This document shows positions 38,701 through 46,751 of a stretch of 56,280 nucleotides of DNA, piece by piece. Origin of the DNA: Streptomyces wuyuanensis. GTDB taxonomy: Bacteria; Actinomycetota; Actinomycetes; Streptomycetales; Streptomycetaceae. The position numbers and the translations under genes are program-made. The notes beneath the pieces are model-generated. The model saw only the letters and a program-made list of their open reading frames with translations. It ran no database searches and was not told the DNA's origin. Every line of letters starts with the position of its first letter. The stretch's first letter is position 1. The stretch lies in the NCBI RefSeq assembly GCF_900103455.1, contig NZ_FNHI01000021.1:1-56280 (forward strand). The letters run 5' to 3'.

Positions 38701-40428
38701 CTAGACAGCGGGGGCCAGGGCGGCCGGGGTGGGCTCGGTGCCGAGGTCCTGGGGGGTGTGGATGACGGCGCGCAGTCGTTCCCCGATCCAGGTCCCGACC
38801 TGCGGGCTGACGGCGTTGCCGAAGCCGTCCACTTGATCGCGGGCCGAGCCCCAGACAGTGAAGGTGCCTCGGTAATCGCGGAAGTCGACGTCGAAGCCGC
38901 AGCCGCGGCCGATCTCGTGGGCGGCCATCATTCGGTAGAAGCACTCTTCGATCGGCAGTTCCGAGAGCGCAGGCCCCCACTCGGTCGTGAGCAGTGCTGT
39001 TGTGTCGCGGGCGGTGAGAGTCCCCAAGGGGTCGGTCACCGGGTGTGCTGCGGTCTCGCTGCCCGTGGAGCCGTTCTGCTTGAACCAGCCGGCCGCGGTC
39101 AGCAGCCCGGGTATCTGCTCGGCGGTGAAGGCCGGCATCGTTTCGGCGTACATGGTGGGCACCGTGTGCTTCCGGTACGGAATGACCCCGGAGGAGACCA
39201 CGGCGAGAGTCTCGGAGCCGACCTGGGTGGGCAGCGGCTCACCGGCGCCGCGCGGTGCGCCCTGATAGTTGTCCACGGCGAGCGCGAGCGCCGACTCATC
39301 CCACAGGCCCTGGCCGGTCGACAGCAGCGCAGTCTCCTGCTGGCTGGTCTGCGTCGCCAACGGCTGCAACAACAGCCGCTCCGAACCGTGCACACCCTTC
39401 GCGGGCATGAGGATCGCCGGGAAGTCCGCGAACTTCTGACGGCACCGCTCGATACGGGCTGTCGTCGACGCGGCGAACGGACCGCGGTGGCCGTCCTTGA
39501 AAGTCTTGACCGGCCGGTCACCGATGCGGGTGCCGAGGTCGCTCAGGTCGAGCGCGGTGATCGACGGTGTCATCGGCGGAACGACCGCGGCACGGCAGGA
39601 CGGGCAGCGGTACTCGTACTGCTCGCCGTAGGCGACCTTCCCGGTCGGCGGGATCCCGGTCTTCCACGTCCACACCGCTTCGACGTCCTTGTCGCAGCGG
39701 TGGCACCGCGACACGGGCCGGTGCTCGAGGTCCGGCATGGGCAGGGACTTGTGGACGAACACCCAGTAGCCGCGGTTGCGTGACTGCGGAACCCCGAAGA
39801 ACTGGGAGTTCAGGAACAGCACCCTGTGGTTGTAGTCCAGCAGGTCGAACTGCTTGAGCCACCACCGGTAGGTGGAGCCGTCGCCGACCTTCTTGCTGCC
39901 CGGGAGGAGCGGGCCCCACGACTGCAGCTCGGTCGTGCACTCCACGAGGATCATCCGCGGCCGGTGTGTCTGCGCGTAGTGCAGGACGCAGTTGGCGGTG
40001 GCCCGGTCGCGTTCGGAGCGGGTGACCCGCGCCTCGTAGTCCGGGTCTTCCATCCCGAACAAGGTCAGCCCCTGCGCATAGGCTTTGAGGGTGTTGGCCT
40101 GTGAGTGGTTGACGCAGCTGACGCCGGCTACCAGTAGGTCGGCCGCGGGCAACTCGCGCACCGAGTGGTAGTCGGACGCTTCGGGGTCGACCAGGTCGGC
40201 GATCCAGTGCTCGGCGTAGGAGTGGTTCGCCTCGTGGACCTCGACCTTGTAGGGGTTGTGGTTCGCGGCCATGATCGTGGTGAATCCGGCGCGCCTGATG
40301 CCCTCGGTCAGCCCCCCGAAGCCGGAGAACAGGTCGACCGCGACGTACTCGTCGTGGCGGAATCGGCGCTGCTTGACGGCCGGCCGGTGTGTGGCGGTCC
40401 GGGGCAGCTTCTTGGAGGGGCGGGCCAT
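38701..40428 (-). CDS. C5-cytosine DNA methyltransferase, divergent
   Basis: 575 residues. Motif I VDLFSGFGGLTEGIRRAGF (31-49), motif IV with catalytic Cys105 in AGVSCVNHSQ, motif VI LVECT (161-165), motif VIII FGVPQSRNRGYWV (211-223) and motif X GFGNAVSPQVGTWIG near 540. Motif IV has VSC in place of the usual PPC, and VI has VEC for ENV. A zinc ribbon (CHRC...CPSC, about 243-276) is inserted in the target-recognition region. It may protect phage DNA from host restriction. No partner endonuclease is adjacent. Confidence 0.88.
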   Translation of the reverse strand: MARPSKKLPRTATHRPAVKQRRFRHDEYVAVDLFSGFGGLTEGIRRAGFTTIMAANHNPYKVEVHEANHSYAEHWIADLVDPEASDYHSVRELPAADLLVAGVSCVNHSQANTLKAYAQGLTLFGMEDPDYEARVTRSERDRATANCVLHYAQTHRPRMILVECTTELQSWGPLLPGSKKVGDGSTYRWWLKQFDLLDYNHRVLFLNSQFFGVPQSRNRGYWVFVHKSLPMPDLEHRPVSRCHRCDKDVEAVWTWKTGIPPTGKVAYGEQYEYRCPSCRAAVVPPMTPSITALDLSDLGTRIGDRPVKTFKDGHRGPFAASTTARIERCRQKFADFPAILMPAKGVHGSERLLLQPLATQTSQQETALLSTGQGLWDESALALAVDNYQGAPRGAGEPLPTQVGSETLAVVSSGVIPYRKHTVPTMYAETMPAFTAEQIPGLLTAAGWFKQNGSTGSETAAHPVTDPLGTLTARDTTALLTTEWGPALSELPIEECFYRMMAAHEIGRGCGFDVDFRDYRGTFTVWGSARDQVDGFGNAVSPQVGTWIGERLRAVIHTPQDLGTEPTPAALAPAV

Positions 40429-40661
40429 CAGGTCTCCTTCTGGCAGTCAGCGCACGGTTGCGGTGTGGGGCCGGTGGCGGCGGTGCCGCAGGGCCAGGCG
40501 CCGGGACGGCGGATGTGGAAGCAGGGCGTCTCGTCGACCGGGTCGGCGTCACGCTGGGCCGGGACCTTCGGGGAAAGGCCGGCGGCGAGCATCAGCAGAG
40601 CCTTGAGGTCCCCCTGCTCGCGGGCGGCGACGATGTCCTCTTCGGACGGCTCGAAGCTCAT
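40428..40661 (-). CDS. 77-residue hypothetical protein
   Basis: N-terminal acidic helix (SEEDIVAAREQGDLKALLMLAAGL) and a Cys-containing end (CFHIRRPGAWPCG, CADC). Its stop and the methyltransferase ATG share a base (TGATG), and its start overlaps the helicase stop. Function unknown. Confidence 0.68.
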   Translation of the reverse strand: MSFEPSEEDIVAAREQGDLKALLMLAAGLSPKVPAQRDADPVDETPCFHIRRPGAWPCGTAATGPTPQPCADCQKET

Positions 40662-42025
40662 GTCTGGGCCATGTCGACGAAGCGGGCGTAGTGCCCCTGG
40701 AACGCGGTCGTGATCGTCGCGGTGGGTCCGCCGCGGTGCTTGCCCACGATCAGGTCGGCCTCGCCGGCTCGAGGGGACTCGACCTCGTAGGCGTCCTCCC
40801 GATGCAGGAGGATCACGATGTCGGCGTCCTGCTCGATTGCTCCGGACTCGCGCAGGTCGGAGACCATGGGCTTCTTCTCGCTGCGCTGCTCCGGCCCGCG
40901 GTTGAGCTGGGCGAGCACGATGACGGTGATGCCGAACTCCTTGGCGAGGAGCTTCAGCTGGCGTGACAGCTCGGACACGGCGACCTGCCGGGACTCCGCC
41001 TTCGGCGCCTGCATCAGTTGCAGGTAGTCGACGACGACGAGCCGAAGTCCGGCGGTGCGGACGAGGTTGCGGACCCGGGCTCGCAGCGCCGGCATCGACA
41101 GGCCGGCCTGGTCGTTGATGTGCAACGGCGCGGGCTTGATCTTCACGGAGGCCCGGGCCATCCGCTGCACGGCCGCGGTGTCGTCGCCGACGATGCCCTG
41201 CTTGATGTGGTGGAGGGCGACCTGCGCTTCAGCGGAGACGATCGAGTTGCCGAGCTCGTCTTCGCTCATCTCGAGGGACTCGAACAGGGTCGGGATGCCA
41301 TTACCGATCGCGGCGGCCCGGGCGAAGCAGAGACCCATAGTCGTCTTGCCCATGGCAGGCCGGGCCCCGATGACGACGAGCTGCCCGGGGGCAAAGCCGC
41401 CGCAGAACAGGCTGTCGAGGTCGATGAATCCGGTGGGGATCCGGTTGTCGTTGGTCGGAGGGGTGACAGACCGCTCGAGGACTCCGGCGAGCAGGTCGCC
41501 GACGAGGCGGGTCTCCCCGTCGCTGCTGGCGCGGACGACGCCGTCGAGTTCGGTCTGGGCGACGGCCACGTCGCTGTCCGGGTCGAACGCGGCGGAGCGG
41601 GCGAGGAGGCGGCTGTTGTGGCCGTGGGCGTCGAGCCGGCGGGCGATCGCCTTCCGGGTGATTCGCTGCGCGTACCAGTCGGCGGAGCCGACGGCTTCGC
41701 TATACAGCTCGGCGAGCTGCTGCTGGTTGAGCGGGACGACGGGGATGCGGCCTTCGGCGCGCCATGCCTGGAGCTGCCTGTCGACGGCGAGGTAGCGGAT
41801 GTCGCCCTTCTGGAAGTGGGGGGCAAGCTCTTCGACGGCGAACCAGACCCACCGGAAGCGGTCGTCGGTGATGTCGCTGGGGTCGAAGCCCTGAGCGGGC
41901 AGCTCATCGACGAGCGCGGGCTGGCTCATGATCGTGGCGGCGAGGACGCGCTCAGCGTCGAGGTCGGCGATCAGGTTCGACGTGGCTGTCTCGTCGAGCG
42001 GGGTCTCCCACATGTCGGTGCTCAC
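40658..42025 (-). CDS. Replicative DNA helicase, DnaB-like
   Basis: 455 residues. N-terminal helical domain (20-120). RecA-type motor with Walker A GARPAMGKTT at 220-229, Walker B LRLVVVDYLQLM, and the H3/H4 segments ITVIVLAQLNR and DLRESGAIEQDADIVILLHR. It unwinds phage DNA at the fork. GTG 42025 overlaps the loader's stop (GTGA), so helicase and loader are made together. Confidence 0.94.
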   Translation of the reverse strand: MSTDMWETPLDETATSNLIADLDAERVLAATIMSQPALVDELPAQGFDPSDITDDRFRWVWFAVEELAPHFQKGDIRYLAVDRQLQAWRAEGRIPVVPLNQQQLAELYSEAVGSADWYAQRITRKAIARRLDAHGHNSRLLARSAAFDPDSDVAVAQTELDGVVRASSDGETRLVGDLLAGVLERSVTPPTNDNRIPTGFIDLDSLFCGGFAPGQLVVIGARPAMGKTTMGLCFARAAAIGNGIPTLFESLEMSEDELGNSIVSAEAQVALHHIKQGIVGDDTAAVQRMARASVKIKPAPLHINDQAGLSMPALRARVRNLVRTAGLRLVVVDYLQLMQAPKAESRQVAVSELSRQLKLLAKEFGITVIVLAQLNRGPEQRSEKKPMVSDLRESGAIEQDADIVILLHREDAYEVESPRAGEADLIVGKHRGGPTATITTAFQGHYARFVDMAQT

Positions 42026-42645
42026 GCGGCGGCCCCCTCGCGGCGGTCGGCGCCCTCGAGGAGGAGCACTCCGCCGCGGAACATTTCCCGCAGCCGGGAC
42101 TGGACACGGTCGCCGACGATGTCTCCGGTCGCGCCGGGCAGCACGTCGCAGGTGATGAGCACCGGACGGCGGTTGATGTACCGCTCGTCGAACAGTTCGT
42201 ACAGCCGCTCCTGGGTCCACCCGGTCGGCGAGACGCGGGCGGCGGCCAGGTCGTCGATGTACAGCAGGTCGGCCTTCTGCAGCTGGGCGGTCAGGACGCG
42301 GGCGTCGTAGTCGTGGTTGTCGGGGCGGAGCGCGTCGAAGAGGGAGGTGGACCGCCAGGCTTCGATGGAGGGCCGCCGGCCGGTGCGGGTGACGCGGCGC
42401 TCGAGCCAGAGCCGGGCGGCCTGCCAGGCGGTGTGGGTCTTGCCGACGCCGATGGCTCCGGTGAGGAACAGGTTCCGCGGGGCGTCCGTTCCCTGGGCCG
42501 CCCACTGGACGGCGGTGGGGTGGATGTCGACGTCGTGGCGGTAGATCACGGGGGTGCTGTGGATGAATGCGGCGAGGGCGGCCTCGCGGCGCTCGCGGTA
42601 GACCGACTCGCGCGGGTCGAGCTGGTCGTCAGAAGTTGAGTGCAC
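42022..42645 (-). CDS. DnaC-like helicase loader (AAA+)
   Basis: 207 residues. Walker A LTGAIGVGKTHTA (61-73), Walker B DLLYIDDL (126-133), sensor-type VLITCDVLPG and an arginine pair DRVQSRLREMF. It should load the neighbouring DnaB-like helicase. GTG 42645 lies inside the end of the initiator gene with GGAGAGG upstream. Confidence 0.9.
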   Translation of the reverse strand: MHSTSDDQLDPRESVYRERREAALAAFIHSTPVIYRHDVDIHPTAVQWAAQGTDAPRNLFLTGAIGVGKTHTAWQAARLWLERRVTRTGRRPSIEAWRSTSLFDALRPDNHDYDARVLTAQLQKADLLYIDDLAAARVSPTGWTQERLYELFDERYINRRPVLITCDVLPGATGDIVGDRVQSRLREMFRGGVLLLEGADRREGAAA

Positions 42646-43516
42646 GCTGCCTCTCCTGTTCGGTCATGTGGCTCATGTCTCGGGGTGCGGTCTGCGGGCC
42701 GGCGGGCTGCTGCCTGCGCTGGTTGGTGGCCTGGCGGCGGAGGGTGGGGTACTTCTCGCGGAGCTTGGCCGGGGTGAGGATGTGGGCGTTCCAGAAGTCG
42801 TCGGCGTGGGCCCAGTCGATGGCGGCGATGGCGTGGTCCGGGGTGACGCCGTCGATGTCGATGAGGCGTCGCATGTCGGTGCGCCACTTGGCGGTGATGC
42901 GGGGGCGCTTGTCGCCGCCCTTCTCGATCACCGAGGCGAGGTGCTTGCAGACGCGTTCGACGTCGTGCCGGGGCGGGGTGTCTTCGGACTCCGCAGGAGT
43001 TCGAGAAGTCTTTTGTTCTTCTTCTGTCTCTGTCTCTGTCTCTGGTTCGGTTTTGCTTCCCGCTTGCTTCGCTTTTGCTGAAGCACTTGCTTCGCGGTTT
43101 GCTTCGGCTCCGGAGGCTGCGCGGCGGGACTCGCCGGACCGCTTGCCGCCGCGTTGACCTGCGGCGGAGCGCTTGGCTCGGAGGTCGGCGACCTCTGCTG
43201 CGGAGCGCTGGTGCTCGAGGTAGTCGTGGATGACGTAGGCGTCGGCCCCTGCTTCGGGGCAGGTCGGGCAGTCGTGTTCGCCTTCGTGCCACAAGCCAAC
43301 GCGAACGAGTGCTGAAGCACTTGCTTCGGGTTTGCTTCCGTCGGTGAGTCGAGGGACGAGCCGCTTCGGGAGCACGCCGTCGGTGAGCTGTCGGGAGGCG
43401 TAGGCCAGGCCGCAGATGTACAGCCAGCCGGCTTCGCCGCCCGCCTCGATGATCTTCGGGTGGTCCGGCAGACCGTCGTGCACCTTGACGTAGGTGCGCT
43501 TGTCCTTCTCGGCCAT
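42629..43516 (-). CDS. Replication initiator-like protein
   Basis: 295 residues. The N-terminal winged-helix-like part (YVKVHDGLPDHPKIIEAGGEAGWLYICGLAYASR) is typical of phage DnaD/O-like initiators. A low-complexity Lys/Ala, then acidic ETETETEEEQ linker (about 165-190) follows. The C-terminal helical part (PHAIAAIDWAHADDFWNAHILTPAKLREKY-like) probably contacts the loader. First gene of the replication operon. An origin may lie within the gene or just upstream. Confidence 0.8.
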   Translation of the reverse strand: MAEKDKRTYVKVHDGLPDHPKIIEAGGEAGWLYICGLAYASRQLTDGVLPKRLVPRLTDGSKPEASASALVRVGLWHEGEHDCPTCPEAGADAYVIHDYLEHQRSAAEVADLRAKRSAAGQRGGKRSGESRRAASGAEANREASASAKAKQAGSKTEPETETETEEEQKTSRTPAESEDTPPRHDVERVCKHLASVIEKGGDKRPRITAKWRTDMRRLIDIDGVTPDHAIAAIDWAHADDFWNAHILTPAKLREKYPTLRRQATNQRRQQPAGPQTAPRDMSHMTEQERQRALNF

Positions 43517-43697
43517 TGGGCTTCCTTCTCGGGAGGGTGTCGTCGTCTTCTGCGGCTGCGGCGGACAGCCCTCATGGAGGTGATGCGGGTGGGGTGAACC
43601 AACCGACAGAATGAGAATAGCGTTCGCGGTCGCTCTTCGCGACCACGATGTGCGTACACGTGGCGCGACCACAGAGAGTTGTGCAACCATGTGCTGC
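43517..43697. promoter_or_regulatory. Divergent control region of replication operon
   Basis: GGTCGC-TCTTC-GCGACC (43628-43644) is an inverted repeat, and CGCGACC recurs at 43664-43670 near GTGCGTACAC. It lies between the replication operon (minus) and the small HTH gene at 43698 (plus), so that protein may bind here. Confidence 0.55.
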
Positions 43698-43949
43698 ATG
43701 GACGCCCTCGAGATGGAGATTCAGGCAGCAGCGAAGAAGCGCGCGCGATCGGAAGCCGCCTTCAAGCGCGACGACGAAGAGCTGCGTGTTCTCCTGGTGA
43801 AGGGACGCGCCGCCGGCCTCGGGCCCTCCCAGATGGCGAAGCTGACCGGCTTCACCCGCGAGTGGGTCGCGAAGATCGCACCGGATCCGCAGGCTGCTGC
43901 CAAGCGCGACGCCATGGTGCGGCGCATGCGCAAGAGCTCCGAGTCCTGA
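43698..43949 (+). CDS. Small HTH regulator divergent from replication genes
   Basis: 83 residues. A basic helix (IQAAAKKRARSEAAFKRDDEELRVLLVKGRAAG) is followed by a helix-turn-helix-like LGPSQMAKLTGFTREWVAKIAP. It has its own terminator and faces away from the replication operon, as regulators of such operons do. An ATG at 43689 is an alternative start. Target is inferred. Confidence 0.7.
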   Translation: MDALEMEIQAAAKKRARSEAAFKRDDEELRVLLVKGRAAGLGPSQMAKLTGFTREWVAKIAPDPQAAAKRDAMVRRMRKSSES

Positions 43950-43970
43950 CACGTCCCCTCCTCCCTTCCT

Positions 43971-43990
43971 GCCCCGCCTTGTGGCGGGGC
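43971..43990. terminator. 8-bp hairpin with T-run
   Basis: GCCCCGCC (43971-43978) pairs with GGCGGGGC (43983-43990), followed by TTT. It separates the convergent genes ending at 43949 and 44003. Confidence 0.82.
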
Positions 43991-44002
43991 TTTGCCGTGC
44001 GT

Positions 44003-44974
44003 TCAGGCGGCGGTGTCGAGCCGCTCGGGGTGTCGTTTCATTGCCTGCTGGAGGTGGTTGCGGGTGACGCCGAGGCGGGCCGCGGCGACGTCGACGGGGA
44101 TGTCGAGGCGGAGGAGTTCGCGGGCGTCTTCGGCGAGCGAGGCTTCGCGGCTGGCGGCTGTGGCCCGCTGGGCGAAGAGGCGCTTGTTCCGGTCCTCGCG
44201 TGTCAGGTGGGCGTGGTCGGCGACCCACCGTTCGTGCGCTTCGGCGCAGCGCTCACACATGGCCAGCTTCTGAAGGGTGTGGACCCAGTAGCCGCGGTCT
44301 GTTCCGCAGTGCCCGGTCCATTCGGGGTGGGCTGCAGGATTGTCGAGGTCGTCCCAGGCGGCGGGGGGCGCCCACTGATTCCGCTCTGCTCGTCGACGGG
44401 ATCGGGTGGAGGTGCCTACAGTCCCGGCGAGTTTCCGGTAGCCGGCATCGATCCGCTGTGCGACGTGCAGCTTGACGACGGAGAGGCTTCCGTTCACCAG
44501 GTCGCTGATCATGGAGTGTTCTACGCCGCTGGCTATCGAGATGGCCTTGCAGGGGTGTGCGGCGGCGAGAAGTGCGCGGATGCGTCGGATGCTGCCGATG
44601 GCGGGGACGAGCCGGCCGGGCGGGATGGCGTCACCGGGACGGACGGCGAGGATCTTGTTGGCTGTGGTCCGGCGGCACTGCGGGATACGGCCCGTCAGGA
44701 TCTTGTGGAGGGTGGAGCTTGAGCAGCCGGTGGCGGCGGCGAGTTGGACCCATCCGGCGCCGGCGTTGAAGAGGTCGCGGATGTGGTCGGCGACTGGGGC
44801 TGTGTCGACCATGAGGGTGCGGCCTGTGGCGTTGAGGTAACGGCGTCGCTTGTCGTAGGCGTTCTCGGCGTCGCGGCAGGGGCGGCAGGGGCATGGGGGG
44901 ATTCCGCCGCTGGGGCGGCCTTTGGCGCGGGCGGTGGTGCCGTGGTCGGCGAGGGGCTTGGTGGCGGTGGTCAC
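44003..44974 (-). CDS. Large multi-HTH regulatory protein
   Basis: 323 residues, last gene of the early operon. CPCRPCRDAENAYDKRRR near 28 is followed by several helix-turn-helix-like units (GWVQLAAATGCSSSTLHKILTG; CKAISIASGVEHSMISDLVNG; VDVAAARLGVTRNHLQQAMKRH). Cys pairs near 236 (MCERCAEAHERW) suggest zinc. Such proteins recur in Streptomyces phages as likely DNA-binding regulators. Exact role unknown. Confidence 0.75.
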   Translation of the reverse strand: MTTATKPLADHGTTARAKGRPSGGIPPCPCRPCRDAENAYDKRRRYLNATGRTLMVDTAPVADHIRDLFNAGAGWVQLAAATGCSSSTLHKILTGRIPQCRRTTANKILAVRPGDAIPPGRLVPAIGSIRRIRALLAAAHPCKAISIASGVEHSMISDLVNGSLSVVKLHVAQRIDAGYRKLAGTVGTSTRSRRRAERNQWAPPAAWDDLDNPAAHPEWTGHCGTDRGYWVHTLQKLAMCERCAEAHERWVADHAHLTREDRNKRLFAQRATAASREASLAEDARELLRLDIPVDVAAARLGVTRNHLQQAMKRHPERLDTAA

Positions 44975-45246
44975 TGGCCGTTCTCCTTCCGGCGGTCGAG
45001 GCGGTGCTGGGTGTCGGCGATGCGGGCGGCGCGGTGGGCGTCGGGCCAGATGGCCCAGACCCGGTCGTGGTCGTCGAGGGCTTGGGCGAAGTGGCGGCAC
45101 TCGCGGGCGATGGCGGCATCGGCGAGGACGTCGGCTTCGGTGCGGACGGGCGGGGCGGGCCGGCGGTAGCGGCGCCACAGGGCCGAGCCCGCGGCGTACA
45201 CGGCGGAGGCGGCGAGGGCCACAACCGGCAGCAGGGCGAGGCTCAC
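44971..45246 (-). CDS. 91-residue protein with N-terminal membrane helix
   Basis: One membrane segment (about 2-22, LALLPVVALAASAVYAAGSAL) then a soluble helical region (DAAIARECRHFAQALDDHDRVW). The GTG at 45246 overlaps the preceding stop (GTGA) and is preferred to the GTG at 45255. Function unknown. Confidence 0.65.
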   Translation of the reverse strand: MSLALLPVVALAASAVYAAGSALWRRYRRPAPPVRTEADVLADAAIARECRHFAQALDDHDRVWAIWPDAHRAARIADTQHRLDRRKENGQ

Positions 45247-45632
45247 GCGGTCCACCGCCTGACGGGAATCCCGGCCTGCTCGGCGAGGGCGGCAGTGTGG
45301 CTGGCGCCGCGGCTGCCGTTCTTGATGAAGGCGAGGCAGACATCGGCGCCGAGGTTGACCATCTGGGCGTTGCGGATGAACCCGGCGCGCTTGCCGTTGA
45401 GGGACCAGTTCGCGGGGTGCGCTTCCTCAGTGACGCCGCCGAGTCCGGTGGCGGGCCAGTCGCGGACCCATTGGGCGGCGTGCCGGTCGGCCCCGCGGGG
45501 GCAGGCGCCGTGGACGATGATGATGGGGTTGCGGACGTCGTTCCAGACGCGGGCGAGCTCGCGGCGGACGAGGCGCTCGTCGTCCCAGTCGCGGCTGCCG
45601 GTGACGAGGACTCGGTACGGGCGGTCGGCCAT
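45243..45632 (-). CDS. SLOG-superfamily protein (DUF2493 type)
   Basis: 129 residues. YRVLVTGSRDWDD near the start, IIIVHGACPRGADRHAAQWVRD (about 37-58) and the RNAQMV segment define a Rossmann-like SLOG domain. These domains bind nucleotides or their derivatives and appear in antiphage and phage-encoded nucleotide-signal systems. A role in counter-defence is possible but unproven. Confidence 0.8.
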   Translation of the reverse strand: MADRPYRVLVTGSRDWDDERLVRRELARVWNDVRNPIIIVHGACPRGADRHAAQWVRDWPATGLGGVTEEAHPANWSLNGKRAGFIRNAQMVNLGADVCLAFIKNGSRGASHTAALAEQAGIPVRRWTA

Positions 45633-46000
45633 CAGGCTGCCCTCCGTGCGCGTCGCTGTTCGGCTATGGCGCGGCCGCGGTCGCTGAGTCGCCAGCAGGC
45701 GATGCGGTGGCCGTTGGTGGACGGGAGGGTGGAGGGGACGACGCGGCCGGTGTGTTCGATCAGGCCGGCGGTGCGGAGGCTGTTGATGGCGGCGCCGAGG
45801 TAGCCGTGGCCGAGTTCGGGGAGAACGTCCCTGAGGCAGTTCGCGGAGAACTCGCGGTGGCGGGTGCCGAAGTGGAACACGGCCTGCTCGACGAGGAACC
45901 TGTCCCAGGAGGACTGGTCGGCGATGGTCTCGAGACGGATGTCTTTCTCGGCCGAGGCGAGGCGTTCGGCGACGGTGATGCGGCGGGTCATGACGGTCAC
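45632..46000 (-). CDS. Winged-helix-like protein
   Basis: 122 residues from GTG 46000, which overlaps the preceding stop; the ATG at 45991 is an alternative. FLVEQAVFHFGTRHREFSANCLRDVLPELGHGYLGAAINSLRTAGLIEHTGRV reads like a winged helix, with CWRLSDRGRAIAEQRRARRAA at the end. Likely a DNA-binding regulator or replication accessory. Confidence 0.68.
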   Translation of the reverse strand: MTVMTRRITVAERLASAEKDIRLETIADQSSWDRFLVEQAVFHFGTRHREFSANCLRDVLPELGHGYLGAAINSLRTAGLIEHTGRVVPSTLPSTNGHRIACWRLSDRGRAIAEQRRARRAA

Positions 46001-46257
46001 CGGTCCTGCTCGAAGTGGACAGCGGTCAGCGCCTTGAGCTCTTCCGCGTGGCGGCGCTGCATGGCCTGTAGGGCCTTCTCGTGCGGGTAGCAGAGGGCGA
46101 GGGCCCCCCAGCCGGGCCGCATGCCGGGGATCCAGGTCGCGCCGTATCCGCCGCAGCTGTTGCAGCGAAGGTTCCAGCCGATCAGTCCGGCCTGCGCGGC
46201 TTCCTCGGGGGTGTTCTTCGGCGGGCCGAACCGGTCGCGGGTGGTCTTCGTGGTCAT
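45997..46257 (-). CDS. 86-residue zinc-containing protein
   Basis: MTTKTTRDRFGPPKNTPEEAAQAG..., then CNSCGGYGATWIPG and CYPHEKALQAMQRRH. AAGGGA precedes the ATG at 46257. No catalytic motif. Confidence 0.65.
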   Translation of the reverse strand: MTTKTTRDRFGPPKNTPEEAAQAGLIGWNLRCNSCGGYGATWIPGMRPGWGALALCYPHEKALQAMQRRHAEELKALTAVHFEQDR

Positions 46258-46292
46258 GGGCTTGTCCCTTCGGGTGTGGTTCTCTGGTGGTC

Positions 46293-46323
46293 GGAGCCGG
46301 CCGCATTGCCCGCGGCCGGCTCC
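46293..46323 (-). terminator. 12-bp hairpin within early operon
   Basis: GGAGCCGGCCGC (46293-46304) pairs with GCGGCCGGCTCC (46312-46323), just after the stop at 46335. It may partly terminate the early transcript after the recombination genes. Confidence 0.6.
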
Positions 46324-46334
46324 AGGCGTGCGGG

Positions 46335-46751
46335 CTAGAAGGGGACGTCGATCTCCGCATTCCGCTTGGCCTTGCGGGCGGTCGGCGAGAGCCATGCGTT
46401 GCGCGGGTCGCCCCAGCCGATGTCCTCGATGTAGGCGTCGACTTCGCGGTCGATGTTGAGGTCGACGGAGTCGAGGTACTTGGCGAGGCCGAGCGCGTGC
46501 TGGTGAGCTTCGTCGCCTTCGCTTAGTGCGAGCCCTTCGGCGACCTGCCGGATCAGCGCGAACCGGTAGGTGTGGATCGCGTGTCGATAGCTGGCCACAT
46601 CGGCTGCCGCTGTCTCGCCCGCGGCGAGCGTGGCATGGACCTGGGCGGCGGCAATGACTCCCTCTCCGCCGTTGCCGAGCTCAGGGAACTCCGGGTCACG
46701 GAGAACCCCTTCGACGAGGCGGATCGCTTCGGCGCGGTGGTTGATGGTCAT
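46335..46751 (-). CDS. 138-residue hypothetical protein
   Basis: Helical: HRAEAIRLVEGVLRDPEFPE, GVIAAAQVHATLAAGETAAADVASYRHAIH, ALGLAKYLDSVDLNIDREVDAYIEDIGWGD. It directly follows recT with a 4-base overlap and may assist recombination or replication. No known motif. Confidence 0.68.
   Translation of the reverse strand: MTINHRAEAIRLVEGVLRDPEFPELGNGGEGVIAAAQVHATLAAGETAAADVASYRHAIHTYRFALIRQVAEGLALSEGDEAHQHALGLAKYLDSVDLNIDREVDAYIEDIGWGDPRNAWLSPTARKAKRNAEIDVPF

Noticed and set aside
43000..43060. Run of TCTGTC/TCTCTG repeats
   Set aside because: It encodes the Glu/Thr linker of the initiator-like protein; simple low-complexity coding sequence rather than a repeat element.
42629..43516. Assignment of the initiator as a primase
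   Set aside because: No zinc-finger or TOPRIM motif; the N-terminal winged-helix-like part and position before loader and helicase fit an initiator better.
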